From Alphaproteobacteria bacterium (lineage in GTDB: Bacteria > Pseudomonadota > Alphaproteobacteria > Thalassobaculales > Thalassobaculaceae), in the NCBI GenBank assembly GCA_022822665.1, contig JAJEAR010000012.1, positions 62,001 to 126,000 on the forward strand: a stretch of 64,000 bases of DNA, in the 5' to 3' direction. A model generated the notes under the pieces. That model did no database searches and was not told the origin of the DNA. It saw only the letters and a list, made by a program, of their open reading frames with translations. A program made the position numbers and the translations under genes. Of the stretch, positions 44,306 through 54,133 are shown piece by piece. Position 1 is the stretch's first letter, and the number at the start of each line of letters is the position of its first letter.

Positions 44306-45561
44306 GGACCCTGCTCGGCATCCTGGTTGTCCTTGCCGCGCTGCCGGGCAGCGCCACGGCCCAGGTGGCGTTTCCCGAGATCCCCCAGCTTACCGTCGTC
44401 ATCGAGCCGCCGGAGAGCGTTCGCGACGGCGCCTGGGTGCAGGGCCAGATCCTGGTGCGGATCCAGGTGGCATCGCGCCACCCGTTCGAGTCCCTTGTCG
44501 TCGACATGCCGCGGCCCGAGGGTGCCGAGACCGTCGAGGTGCTGAAGCCCAGGGTGCGGACCGTCGAGTCCTACGCCGGCGACGGCCATGTCTACGAACG
44601 GGCGGTGGCGGTGTTTCCGCAGTCGAGCGGCACGCTGGTGATCGCCGGTGTCAGGGCCGCAGGCACCGTCGCGATTTCCGGCCGGGAGGTGGCCTTCGAT
44701 CACCGCAGCCATGACATCGAGATCGCGGTCGCCGGCATCGACCGGTCCTACGGCGACGCCTGGTGGATGGTGAGTCCGCAGGTCGAGGTGTCCGAGACCT
44801 GGTCGAAACCGCTGCAGGAGCTGCGTGTCGGCGACATCGTGCGCCGCGAGGTGACGGTCACCGCGCTGGGTGTGCCGGCGCGCTGGATTTCGATCCCCGG
44901 ACACCGGCGCACCGACGGCATCCAGGTGAGCGACGCCGGAACCACGGCGCAGACCCGGACCTCGGCCCGCGGCGTCCTCGGCACCCGGACCCGGTCCTGG
45001 GACATCAGGATCGAACGGGGCGGCGTCATCTACATCGCCCCGATCTCGATCCGGTCCTGGAACCCGGATACCGCCGGGATCGGGCGCGGCGGCGCACCGG
45101 GGCATCGGATCGAACCGCTGCCTCCCGACCGCGCGGCACTGGTCGCCGGGCTGATGCGCGAGGCCCGTGAACGCCGCGAGGCCGACCGCACGCTGCTCGC
45201 GGTGATCGCGGCGGGTCTTGCGGTCGTGCTCGCGGTGCCACTGCTGCTGCTGTTGTGGCAGGTGGTGCCGACCCGGGCCGACCGCGCGTTGACCCGCGCC
45301 GCACGCATGGCGCGGTCGGGCCCGGAACTCTACCGGGCCCTGCTGGCCTGGTCGGCCGCCAGCGGGGTCGCGGTTGCCGATGCCGGCGCCGGGGCGGAAC
45401 GGATCACCCGTGCGGCCTTCGCCCCCGGTGGCGGCGCCACGCCGGACGCGGACGGCGCCGCCGGCCTCGTGCGCCTCGCCCGGACCCGCCGGCTCAGGGC
45501 AACCCTGGACTCCTGGGCCGTCCTGTGGCGTGCCCTGGCAGGACCGGTGCGCCGGCTCTGA
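44302..45561 (+). CDS. BatD-like oxygen-tolerance protein
   Basis: A 419-residue exported membrane protein. It has a signal peptide (MRTLLGILVVLAALPGSATA, residues 1-20) followed by beta-rich domains with conserved WVQGQILVRIQV and IVRREVTVTALG segments, a helix near 295-318 and a C-terminal cytoplasmic helical region. This matches BatD. It is the last gene of the MoxR-DUF58-DUF4381-BatA-BatB-BatC-BatD operon and starts in a GTGA overlap. It converges on hyuB with 12 bases between stops. Confidence 0.87.
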   Translation: MRTLLGILVVLAALPGSATAQVAFPEIPQLTVVIEPPESVRDGAWVQGQILVRIQVASRHPFESLVVDMPRPEGAETVEVLKPRVRTVESYAGDGHVYERAVAVFPQSSGTLVIAGVRAAGTVAISGREVAFDHRSHDIEIAVAGIDRSYGDAWWMVSPQVEVSETWSKPLQELRVGDIVRREVTVTALGVPARWISIPGHRRTDGIQVSDAGTTAQTRTSARGVLGTRTRSWDIRIERGGVIYIAPISIRSWNPDTAGIGRGGAPGHRIEPLPPDRAALVAGLMREARERREADRTLLAVIAAGLAVVLAVPLLLLLWQVVPTRADRALTRAARMARSGPELYRALLAWSAASGVAVADAGAGAERITRAAFAPGGGATPDADGAAGLVRLARTRRLRATLDSWAVLWRALAGPVRRL

Positions 45562-45573
45562 GCGGCCGAAACG

Positions 45574-47319
45574 TCAGTCCGCCGCGCCCGGCTCGTCGCG
45601 CATCAGCGCCTCCGGATCCGCAACACCGTAGTCGGATCGCGCCCGTTGCGGCGTCACGTAGCCATCGAGCAGGTCGTCCCTGAGTGCTGCCCGGTCCCTC
45701 CGTTCCGGCGGCCCGTAGCCGCCGGAACCCGGGACATGCAGGTGGATGCGCCCGCCGGCCGGCACGTCGAAACCGCCCTTTCCCGGTGCGCGCCGCACCT
45801 GTCCCTCGGCATCCTCGGCCCAGATCCGCGCCGCCTGGCCGGCGTGGCCGCCGTGCAGTCCGAACGGCGCCGAGCGCGTCCGCTCCAGGCAGGACGAGGC
45901 GCGGCTGCGGTGGTCGAGCACCCTCCAGATCCGTTGCGCGGCAAGACCGCCGCGCCAGGTCCCGGCACCGCCGCTGTCGGGCGTCAGCGCATATTCCTCG
46001 ACCCGGACCGGGAAACTCATTTCCAGGATCTCGATCGGGGTGTTCATGGTGTTCGAGATGCCGCTTGCGACCGCGTTGATGCCGTCCTTGCCGGGCCGCG
46101 CCCCGAGCCCGCCCTTGATGGTCTCGTAGCTGACGTACCGCCGGCCGGTCCGGGGATCGGCGCCGCCGAAGGTGATGATCGCCGAGGTTCCCTGCGAGCA
46201 GGCCATGACATTGTCCGGCCAGAACGCCGCGACCGCGCCGAACGTCATGTCGCAGACCCGGTGGCTGATCTCGTGGTTGGCGTAGACCACCGGTGACGGG
46301 AAGGTGGTGTTGAGCACGCAGCCTTCCGGCGCGGTCACCGTGATGGCCCGCCAGCAGCCCGAGTTGGGCGGGGCCAGTCCCCCCGGATCGATGATGGTCT
46401 TCAATGCACAGTAGACACCGGACGCGGTGACCGACAGCGGGGCGTTCATCGGCCCCGACACCTGAGGGTCGGTTCCCGTGAAGTCGGCTGTGATGGAGTC
46501 GCCCCGCTTGCTGACCCGCAGGCGGATGGTAAACGGGCGGTCCTCGTCGTCGCCCTCCTCGATGATCCCGTCCCCGTCGCAGAAGTCCTCGAACCGGGAC
46601 TCGCCGTCGGGCAGCCGCGCCAGCAGGGTGCGCATCATGCGCTCGGAGTAATCCATCACCTCGGCCATGGCGTTCCTGATGGTCTCGAGGCCGTAACGGT
46701 CGACGAGCGCGCGCAGCCTCTGGACCGCCCGCCGGTTGGCGGCAACCTGGGCGCCGAGATCGCCACGGCGTTCCTCGGGCGTGCGCACGTTTGCGAAGAT
46801 GACCGCATCGATGTCGCGGTTGGGCACCCCGGCGGAATGAAGCCGGACCGGGGGCAGGCGCAGTCCCTCGCCGTAGATCTCGGTGACCGCACCGTAGCTG
46901 CCGGGCGTCGCGCCCCCGACGTCCGGCCAGTGGGCCCGCACGCAGGCGAACCCGATGAGTTCGTCACCGTGAAAGGCCGGGGTGACCACGTTGACATCGG
47001 GCAGGTGGCTGCCTCCGAAATACGGGTCGTTGTGTATGAAGACATCGCCATCGACGATGTCGTCATGCGCAGTGACCACGGCCCGCACGGCGTCCGGCAT
47101 CGATCCGAGGTGGATCGGCAGGTCGGGCCCCTGCGCCACCATGCGGCCCTTGGCGTCGAAAATGCCGCAGGAATAGTCGCCGGCCACCTTCAGGATCGGG
47201 GAATAGGCGGTCTTGGCCAGCACGATCTTCATTTCCTCGGCCGCGGCGTAGAGGCTGTTCCTGATCACCACGAAGGTGGCCGGATCGAAGCCCGACACCC
47301 GGGCGCCATGGTCGTTCAT
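45574..47319 (-). CDS. hyuB: Hydantoinase/oxoprolinase subunit B
   Basis: A 581-residue HyuB-family subunit of ATP-dependent N-methylhydantoinase, 5-oxoprolinase or acetophenone carboxylase complexes. Conserved stretches include HNDPYFGGSHLPD, GFACVRAHWPDVGG and PGSGGYGPPERRD at the C-terminus. The start follows GGGAGAT and overlaps the HyuA stop by four bases (ATGA), so the subunits are translated together. The substrate cannot be read from sequence; hydantoins and 5-oxoproline are the usual options. Confidence 0.93.
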   Translation of the reverse strand: MNDHGARVSGFDPATFVVIRNSLYAAAEEMKIVLAKTAYSPILKVAGDYSCGIFDAKGRMVAQGPDLPIHLGSMPDAVRAVVTAHDDIVDGDVFIHNDPYFGGSHLPDVNVVTPAFHGDELIGFACVRAHWPDVGGATPGSYGAVTEIYGEGLRLPPVRLHSAGVPNRDIDAVIFANVRTPEERRGDLGAQVAANRRAVQRLRALVDRYGLETIRNAMAEVMDYSERMMRTLLARLPDGESRFEDFCDGDGIIEEGDDEDRPFTIRLRVSKRGDSITADFTGTDPQVSGPMNAPLSVTASGVYCALKTIIDPGGLAPPNSGCWRAITVTAPEGCVLNTTFPSPVVYANHEISHRVCDMTFGAVAAFWPDNVMACSQGTSAIITFGGADPRTGRRYVSYETIKGGLGARPGKDGINAVASGISNTMNTPIEILEMSFPVRVEEYALTPDSGGAGTWRGGLAAQRIWRVLDHRSRASSCLERTRSAPFGLHGGHAGQAARIWAEDAEGQVRRAPGKGGFDVPAGGRIHLHVPGSGGYGPPERRDRAALRDDLLDGYVTPQRARSDYGVADPEALMRDEPGAAD

Positions 47320-49457
47320 CGAGGATCTCCCGTAGCGGAACGGGTCATGGTCACGAAACCGCCGTCGTCCGGAGTCGCCTGCCAGGACGGCGGGATCACG
47401 ATGGTGGAATCAAGCGATTCGATGATAGCCGGTCCGGCGACCAGGGTTCCGGGCGCGATCCGGGCGCGGTCGTGCACCGGGGTTGCGACGCGGCCGGTAT
47501 CGGCAAACCAGGCCTGTCTTTGCGACTTCAGGCTCCGGCCGGTCCCGACGTCGCCCCGCGGCCGGGTCAGGTCGAGCACCGGCAGGCGGGCGGTGGCGGC
47601 GAGCCTGAGTGTGACGATCTGTACCCGTTCGCCCGAATTGGCATGGCCGTAGGTCTGCGCGTGCCGCTCGTGAAACCCGCGGGCCAGGGAGGCGAGTCCC
47701 CCGGTATCGATCGCACCGGGTGCGTCGACCGTGAGTTCGTAGGCCTGGCGGATGTAGCGCAGGTCCGCGGTGCGCGCGAATTCCCAGGCCGACGGGGCAA
47801 TGCCGGTACGAGCCAGCATGAGTCGGGCCTCATCCTCCATCTGCCGGTAGACGGCCTCCAGCGCCGCCGGATCGGTGTCGTCCACCACCGAGAAGAAAGT
47901 CCGGCCGTAGTCGCGCCTGATGTCGGATGCCACCAGCCCGAGCGCCGAGAACGCGCCGGGCGCCGGCGGTGCGATCACCTCCGCGATGTCGAGTTCCTCG
48001 GCGAGTGCCGCGGCATGCAGCGGTCCGGCGCCACCGAAACAGAACAGCGTGAAGTCGCGGGCGTCGTGGCCGCGCTCGACCGAGACGATGCGCAGTGCCT
48101 CGGCCATGGCATTGTTGACCACGCGGATCACGGCGGCGGCCGCGTCGTCCATGGTCAGGCCGAGCGGACCCGCGACCCGGTCCTCCATCGCCGCGCGTGC
48201 CCGTTCGTAGTCGATCGGCAGCTCGCCGCCGAGCAGGGAGTCGGCGTCGAGCCTGCCGAGCAGCAGGTTGGCATCCGTGACGGTCGGTTCGGTGCCGCCG
48301 CGCCCGTAGCAGACCGGTCCCGGCTCCGCGCCGGCGCTCTGCGGCCCGACCCTGAGCGCTCCGGCCGGGTCAACCCACGCGATGCTGCCGCCGCCGGCGC
48401 TGATCTCGGCAAGGTCGATCACCGGTACCCGGATCGGGTGTCCGGCGCCGTACAGCCAGCGCTTGCCGCTGGCCGATCCGCCGACCTCGTACTCGGGCGT
48501 GGTCTCGACGGTTCCGTTCCTGATCAGGCTGGCCTTGGCGGTGGTCCCTCCCATGTCGAAGGACACGAGGTCGGGCCGGCCGATCTGGGTCCCGGCAAGC
48601 GCGGCCGCAATCACGCCGGCGGCCGGACCGGACTCGGCCGAAAGCGCCGGCATGGCCAGGCTCTCCTCGATCTCGAACACGCCGCCGCCCGAACCCATGA
48701 TGTAGGGGACCGGCAGCCCCATTTCCCGGACCGCGGTCTTCAGCCGCGCGAGGTACCGGTTCAGGATCGGAGCGACATAGGCGCACACCGCGGTGGTGCT
48801 GGTGCGTTCGAATTCCCGGATCTCCGGCAGCACCTCCGATGACAGGAACACCGGAACATCCGGCAGGGCCGCGCGCAGCCGGGCTCCGAGACGGCGTTCG
48901 TGATCGTCGTTGAGGAACGAGAACAGCAGGGTGACGGCCACGGCCTCGACACGCGAGGCGCGCAGGTCTTCGACCAGCCCGTCGATCTCGTCCTCCGCGA
49001 GCGGCGTGATGACGGTGCCGTCGGCGCCGATGCGCTCGGTGATCTCCATGCGCCAGCGCCGCGGCGCGAGGATCGAGGGTCCGTCCTGGAACAGGTCGTA
49101 GAGGTCGGCCCGGGCCGAGCGCCGCAGTTCCAGCAGGTCGCGGAAGCCCCGGGTGGTCACGAGGCCGATGCGCGCCCCCTTCTCCTGCAGGATGGCGTTG
49201 GTGACCACCGTGGTCGCATGCGCGAGCAGGGTGACCGCGTCCGGGGGTACCGAGCTCCGTTCCAGGGCCTGGCCGAGCGCCTCGATGACCCCGCGTCCGA
49301 AATCGTCCGGGGTCGACGATACCTTGGTGACGGTAATCGCTCCCCCGGTCTCGTCGATGACGGCGACATCGGTGAAGGTACCGCCCACATCCACTCCGAT
49401 GCGAACGCCGCCGGGCGAGCCGGTGCTGCTGATCGTGTCTTCCGTGGTCTGCTGCAT
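47316..49457 (-). CDS. hyuA: Hydantoinase/oxoprolinase subunit A
   Basis: A 713-residue HyuA-family subunit with actin/hexokinase-like ATP-binding fold. The phosphate loop GVDVGGTFTDVAVID is at about 20-34, SFDMGGTTAKASLI lies near 305, and GGAGPLHAAALAEEL near 470. It provides the ATP-dependent step for hydrolysis of a cyclic amide. It precedes hyuB with a four-base overlap, a normal arrangement. No racemase or carbamoylase genes are adjacent. Confidence 0.93.
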   Translation of the reverse strand: MQQTTEDTISSTGSPGGVRIGVDVGGTFTDVAVIDETGGAITVTKVSSTPDDFGRGVIEALGQALERSSVPPDAVTLLAHATTVVTNAILQEKGARIGLVTTRGFRDLLELRRSARADLYDLFQDGPSILAPRRWRMEITERIGADGTVITPLAEDEIDGLVEDLRASRVEAVAVTLLFSFLNDDHERRLGARLRAALPDVPVFLSSEVLPEIREFERTSTTAVCAYVAPILNRYLARLKTAVREMGLPVPYIMGSGGGVFEIEESLAMPALSAESGPAAGVIAAALAGTQIGRPDLVSFDMGGTTAKASLIRNGTVETTPEYEVGGSASGKRWLYGAGHPIRVPVIDLAEISAGGGSIAWVDPAGALRVGPQSAGAEPGPVCYGRGGTEPTVTDANLLLGRLDADSLLGGELPIDYERARAAMEDRVAGPLGLTMDDAAAAVIRVVNNAMAEALRIVSVERGHDARDFTLFCFGGAGPLHAAALAEELDIAEVIAPPAPGAFSALGLVASDIRRDYGRTFFSVVDDTDPAALEAVYRQMEDEARLMLARTGIAPSAWEFARTADLRYIRQAYELTVDAPGAIDTGGLASLARGFHERHAQTYGHANSGERVQIVTLRLAATARLPVLDLTRPRGDVGTGRSLKSQRQAWFADTGRVATPVHDRARIAPGTLVAGPAIIESLDSTIVIPPSWQATPDDGGFVTMTRSATGDPR

Positions 49458-50046
49458 GGGTTCCGACCGGTTGTGCGAAGGCGGGAACCGGACCGGCGCA
49501 CCCGCGCTGCACGCGGACTCCTTCGAACCCCGGTCTGCACCTGTCAGCCCGGGGCGGGTCGAAAACCGGATGATCCGGCGCCGAACACCATCGAACGAGC
49601 CGCGCCGCTTCGGCCGGCCACGATACCCGGCGGCACTCTAGCAGTGCGCCGCGCGGCAGTCACCGGGGGCGGGCCACAGCAGACGGCGCAAGCGGATATC
49701 GACGGGGACCCGTACCGGGCAGCGGCACCGGAACCCGCGGTCACGGTCATGGCTCACCGGGGGATCCGGCGGCACCGCCCTTCCCGTGCGGAGCCGTCCC
49801 GATGTCGTCGGGCGAGTACTCCGGAAACAGCCGGTGCACGCGTGTTCCAGTTGTCTTGCCGTGTCACGGTCGACACCGGTGAACTTCCGGTACAACTCCC
49901 GTGTTGATCAAATGGTCGGGGTTCTCAATAATCCTGCGACTGTGCAACCCGTTTGTTCACGCGGCCGTTAGCTGTACAGGCGATGCACAGCGTTGCGCAT
50001 TCCCTCTGGACAGGCGGTGCACCGGGATGCCGGCGTTCTGCCCCTG
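49458..50046. other. 589-base divergent intergenic region
   Basis: Between hyuA and the oxygenase I see no gene. The last 150 bases are less GC-rich than the surroundings and carry the promoter described at 49904-49932. Confidence 0.45.
49904..49932 (+). promoter_or_regulatory. Promoter candidate for the MpaB-type oxygenase gene
   Basis: -35 TTGATC at 49904-49909 and -10 AATAAT at 49927-49932 with an ideal 17-base spacer. The -10 matches five of six consensus bases. It lies 115 bases before the chosen ATG, so a longish leader is implied. Confidence 0.5.
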
Positions 50047-51252
50047 ATGAATTCGTGTGGACCGGAATTGAGCCTAGATCCAACATATGTCCCCGCCGTC
50101 TACACGGAGGGATACGCAAGGGGCAGGCAGGTCGATCCGGACCGGGCGAAGAACTACGTCGCGCACACGATGATCGGCGATCCGCTCGCGGACGCATTGA
50201 TCGCCGAACTCGAACTGCTCGACCCGGAGGAACAGGCACGGCTGATCAAGCTCGGCATGCTGGACCGCAAGCGCCATGCGCTGCGCGGCGCTCCGGAACC
50301 GCTCAGGGAGTTCTTCGCGCACTGCACCGAGCCGCCGGCATGGCTCGACCTGTCCACCTTCCATCCCGGTTGCCGCATGTTCCACCGCAACACCCGGCTC
50401 GTGCTCGCAGGCATGGTCGGAGGTGTTCTCGTGGAGGGTTTCTCGACCAACATCGCCAAGTCGTTCTTCCTGACCGGGAGGCTGCGCGACCAGGGGATCA
50501 GGCGGCTGAAGCAGAACAACCGCCACATGCTGGAGATCTTCATGCCGGAGGGCATGGCGGCGCATGCGGACGGCTGGACCCATTCCGTCCGGGTCCGGCT
50601 GGTTCACGCCAAGCTGCGCTATCTGCTTTCGCAGTCCCCCGAGTGGGATATCGACGAGCTGGGCCTGCCCATCAGCTCGGCGCATCTGGGGTTGGCGATC
50701 TCCGCCTTTTCCGCGCGGTTGCTGAAACACCTGAAGAGGCTCGGCGGGTCCTTCGACGACGAGGAACGCCGCAGCTTCATGTCGGTGTGGCGGTATTCGG
50801 GCTACCTGATGGGCATTCCCGAGACCATCCTGTTCCAGGACGAGGCGGACGCGCTCGAGATCTTCAATATCGGCCGCACCTGCGAGCCCCCTCCCTCGGT
50901 GGAATCGATCGCCATGGCCGCGGCACTGATCAATTCGGCTCCCTTGTTCGCGGGGCTGGACAAGAGGGCCGAACGGCGGAAACTGGCCGGATACATCGCC
51001 CAGGTGTCGCGCGCGCTCATCGGTCATGAACTGGCCGACGAACTCATGTATCCCCCGAGTTCGACCCTGGGTTTCCTGTGGAAGTTCCGGCTGATGAACC
51101 GGATCGAGTCCCTGAGGAACAGGATCAATCCCCAGAGTGGCCGCGACGACACCAACATGGCGACCATTCTCGGTGTTTCCGTGTACGACCGGAGCGGGAT
51201 CAGCTACAAGCTGCCCGACCATGTCTACTCGGAACGATCCTCCAGGTGGTAG
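50047..51252 (+). CDS. Oxygenase MpaB family (DUF2236) protein
   Basis: A 401-residue haem-type protein of the MpaB/latex-clearing-protein-like DUF2236 family. Visible family stretches are GGVLVEGFSTNIAKSFFLTGR, the RVRLVHAKLR helix with its candidate haem-ligand histidine and the YLMGIPETILF helix. Relatives oxidatively cleave polyisoprene or prenyl side chains, but most members have unknown substrates. The ATG at 50047 has no good ribosome-binding site; a TTG at 49993 could extend it by 18 residues. The RND transporter gene follows 82 bases later and may be co-transcribed. Confidence 0.85.
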   Translation: MNSCGPELSLDPTYVPAVYTEGYARGRQVDPDRAKNYVAHTMIGDPLADALIAELELLDPEEQARLIKLGMLDRKRHALRGAPEPLREFFAHCTEPPAWLDLSTFHPGCRMFHRNTRLVLAGMVGGVLVEGFSTNIAKSFFLTGRLRDQGIRRLKQNNRHMLEIFMPEGMAAHADGWTHSVRVRLVHAKLRYLLSQSPEWDIDELGLPISSAHLGLAISAFSARLLKHLKRLGGSFDDEERRSFMSVWRYSGYLMGIPETILFQDEADALEIFNIGRTCEPPPSVESIAMAAALINSAPLFAGLDKRAERRKLAGYIAQVSRALIGHELADELMYPPSSTLGFLWKFRLMNRIESLRNRINPQSGRDDTNMATILGVSVYDRSGISYKLPDHVYSERSSRW

Positions 51253-51334
51253 GAACCGTGTGGTCGCGCCTGCCCGCCAAGCATCGCAGAGACCGTCCTG
51301 AACTGTGCCGGCGCATCCCGATACGAGGACAGCG

Positions 51335-53626
51335 ATGACCAGCGCCACCCTGGATCACTTCGCCACCGCGATCCTGCGCCATCGCTGGCCCGTTCTGGCC
51401 TTCGCCACTCTGGTCATGCTCGCGGTAACGTCGGGCGCCGGGCTTGTCGGCGTCACCAACGACTATCGCAGCCTGTTCGACGAGGACAATCCGCAGCTCG
51501 CGGCGCTGAACGCGCTGGAAGCGACCTACGGCACGTCGAACCGGGCGTTGGTCGCCGTGGCGCCTCGAGAGGGCTCGGTGTTTACCCGCGAAACCCTGGC
51601 GGTCGTCGAGGACCTTACCGAGGCGGCCTGGCAGGCGCCGCATGCCACCCGGGTGGACTCGCTCACCAACTGGTCCCACAGCCGTGCCGATGGCGACGAA
51701 CTGATCGTCGAGCCCATGGTCGAGAATGCGGAGGAACTCACCGATGCCGGGCTGGAACGGGTCCGGGACGTGGCACTGAACGCGGTCGAGATCGCCGGAA
51801 TCCTGGTCTCGCACGACGCCAGGGTGGCGGGGCTCACGATAGACTTCACCCTGCCGGACAACCCCGATGCCGCGGTGGTCGAGATCACCGACTACCTCGG
51901 CGGCGTCCTGGACAGGGCGCGCGCCGAACACCCGCAGAACGCCTATTACCTGACCGGCGACGTGCCGCTCAACCGGGCCTTTGCCGACGCGACCAGGGAC
52001 GACCTCGAGACCTTCGTCCCGGTGACATTCGCCATCATCACGGTGGGGGCCGCCCTGCTCCTGCGCTCGGTGCTCGGAACGGTGGCCATCGTCGCGGTGC
52101 TGATGTTCGCGGTCAACACCACGGTGGGTCTCGCCGGTTGGCTGGGAACGGTGTTCAACCCCGCCAATTCCGGCGTGCCGATCATCGTGATGACGGTGGC
52201 GGTCGCCCACTCGGTCCATATCGTCGCAACCACACTGGCCGGAATGGGACGGGGGCTTGACCGCAATGCCGCGATCGCGGAGTCGATCCGCGTCAACGCA
52301 TGGCCGGTGTTCCTCACGTCGCTCACCACGGCAATCGGGTTCCTGAGCCTGAACGCCTCCGACTCGCCGCCTTTCCGCGTGCTCGGAAACCTCGTCGCAT
52401 TCGGCGTGTTCTGCGCGTTCGTCTACTCGCTCACCCTGCTGCCCGCGCTGCTTTCGGTCCTGCCGATGCGCGCGCGCGCGATCCGCACCGGTCACTCCGC
52501 CTTCTTCGACCGGTTCGGTGATTTCGTGGTCGCGCGCAGGACGGTCCTGCTCTGGTGCTCCCTGGTCCTTGCCATCGTCCTCGTCACCGGTATTCCCCGG
52601 CTGGAACTGACCGACAACTGGACGAAATACCTCAGTGAACGATACGAGTTCCGCAAGGACACGGACTTCGTCATCGACAATCTCACCGGCGTCGAGACGC
52701 TGGAGTACTCGCTCGATTCGGGAAGCGAGGGCGGTATCACCGACCCGGCCTACCTGCGCAGTGTGGACGCCTTCGCCCGGTGGTTCCGCGACCAGCCCGA
52801 AGTGTCACACGTCAAGGCGTTTCCGGACATCATGAAGCGCCTCAACAAGAACATGCACGGCGACGACCCGGAATTCTATCGCCTTCCCGAGGATCCGGAA
52901 CTGTCCTCGCAGTACCTGCTGCTGTACGAGCTGTCGCTGCCGTTCGGACTGGACCTGAACAACCAGATCGATATCGGCAAGTCGGCCACGCGCATGACGG
53001 TGGTGATGCGCAGCCTCACCTCCAAGGGGCAGCGCGAGCTCGACGCGCGCGCCCGGAACTGGCTGCACTCCAATTACCCCGGCCTCACCACGGAAGCGTC
53101 GGGCGTCAGCATCGTCTTCGCCCATCTTTCCCAGCGAAACATCGAGAGCATGCTCACCGGCACCATCGTCGCGATGGCACTCATCTCGCTGATCCTGGTG
53201 TTCGTGTTCAGAAGCCTGCGGGTCGGCCTGCTCAGCCTGGTGCCGAATTTCATTCCCGCCGCGATGAGTCTCGGCCTGTGGGGATACATGGTCGGCCGCG
53301 TGGGCCTGGCCGGTTCGGTGATGACCGCCATCGCCTTCGGGATCGTGGTTGATGACACGATCCATTTCCTGACCAAGTATCTCGACGCCCGGCGCGGGGG
53401 CCGCGACGCCCCGGCAGCGGTGCGCGCCGCGTTCCGCACCGTCGGCCACGCCCTGTGGACCACCACCGCCGTGCTCGCGCTCGGCTTCCTGGTGTTCGCG
53501 GCATCCGGTTTCGAGATCAGCTGGGCCCTCGGTCTCCTGGTCTCGCTGACGATCGTCTTCGCGCTGCTCGCGGACTTCCTGCTCCTGCCTCCCCTGCTGA
53601 TGGCCCTCGACAGGAAGAAGCCCTGA
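51335..53626 (+). CDS. RND/MMPL-type transporter
   Basis: A 763-residue membrane transporter with 12 expected helices and two large periplasmic loops. Helix 1 is RWPVLAFATLVMLAVTSGAG. The sterol-sensing-like helix clusters begin near residues 220 and 600, and NSGVPIIVMTVAVAHSVHIV and FGIVVDDTIHFLTKYLD are the helix-4-type motifs with proton-relay residues. It resembles MMPL/hydrophobe exporters (lipids, hopanoid-like molecules) more than AcrB. GAGGAC lies six bases before the ATG, so a codon 30 bases upstream is not used. It probably acts with the upstream oxygenase. Confidence 0.9.
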   Translation: MTSATLDHFATAILRHRWPVLAFATLVMLAVTSGAGLVGVTNDYRSLFDEDNPQLAALNALEATYGTSNRALVAVAPREGSVFTRETLAVVEDLTEAAWQAPHATRVDSLTNWSHSRADGDELIVEPMVENAEELTDAGLERVRDVALNAVEIAGILVSHDARVAGLTIDFTLPDNPDAAVVEITDYLGGVLDRARAEHPQNAYYLTGDVPLNRAFADATRDDLETFVPVTFAIITVGAALLLRSVLGTVAIVAVLMFAVNTTVGLAGWLGTVFNPANSGVPIIVMTVAVAHSVHIVATTLAGMGRGLDRNAAIAESIRVNAWPVFLTSLTTAIGFLSLNASDSPPFRVLGNLVAFGVFCAFVYSLTLLPALLSVLPMRARAIRTGHSAFFDRFGDFVVARRTVLLWCSLVLAIVLVTGIPRLELTDNWTKYLSERYEFRKDTDFVIDNLTGVETLEYSLDSGSEGGITDPAYLRSVDAFARWFRDQPEVSHVKAFPDIMKRLNKNMHGDDPEFYRLPEDPELSSQYLLLYELSLPFGLDLNNQIDIGKSATRMTVVMRSLTSKGQRELDARARNWLHSNYPGLTTEASGVSIVFAHLSQRNIESMLTGTIVAMALISLILVFVFRSLRVGLLSLVPNFIPAAMSLGLWGYMVGRVGLAGSVMTAIAFGIVVDDTIHFLTKYLDARRGGRDAPAAVRAAFRTVGHALWTTTAVLALGFLVFAASGFEISWALGLLVSLTIVFALLADFLLLPPLLMALDRKKP

Positions 53627-53881
53627 GCCACGCCTGCCCGGCCCGACAGACAGCACCACAGGACTGGAAGTCGGCGTATACGGCCCCCGACGGGCCGGCG
53701 GCCGGAAGGGTGCGCAGGGAGCCGCACCGCAGCGGGACAACGCAGCGTGGTCATGATGGTTGTGTAGCGTGGAGTGGCGATCCTCCGGCGGCCGACGATC
53801 AAGGGTGCCGGAGACCCGTGCACGGACCGGCACTCCGGAATCGCCTGTCGCGTGTAGGTATCAAGGTTGGTCCGCGAGCGC

Positions 53882-54133
53882 TCAGCCGTCCGGGTCAATC
53901 AGCCGTCGATATGCCGCTTCGGCCCGACGCAAACCGGTTTCGGTCAGGACGACCGACTTTGCCTTGCTCACCGGGTTGGAAATCAGGTCCTTGTCGTGGA
54001 GACGCTCCATCGCGGACCAGTCGAAGGACTTCCACGTTCGCGCCTGCCCCCACTGATCGTGTTGCACTATCCCCAGATAGAGCAGCGCCAGCACCGCCTC
54101 GTCGATTCTGTCGTTCCTGCTGTCTTCACTCAT
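53882..54133 (-). CDS. DUF6429 family protein
   Basis: An 83-residue protein matching DUF6429: IDEAVLALLYLGI, the aromatic WKSFDWSAMERLHDKDLI core, SKAKSVVLTETGLRRAE and a short acidic end. It looks like a small winged-helix-type domain, but no function is established. The ATG at 54133 is preferred; a start seven codons earlier is possible. It is isolated, facing the RND gene. Confidence 0.8.
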   Translation of the reverse strand: MSEDSRNDRIDEAVLALLYLGIVQHDQWGQARTWKSFDWSAMERLHDKDLISNPVSKAKSVVLTETGLRRAEAAYRRLIDPDG

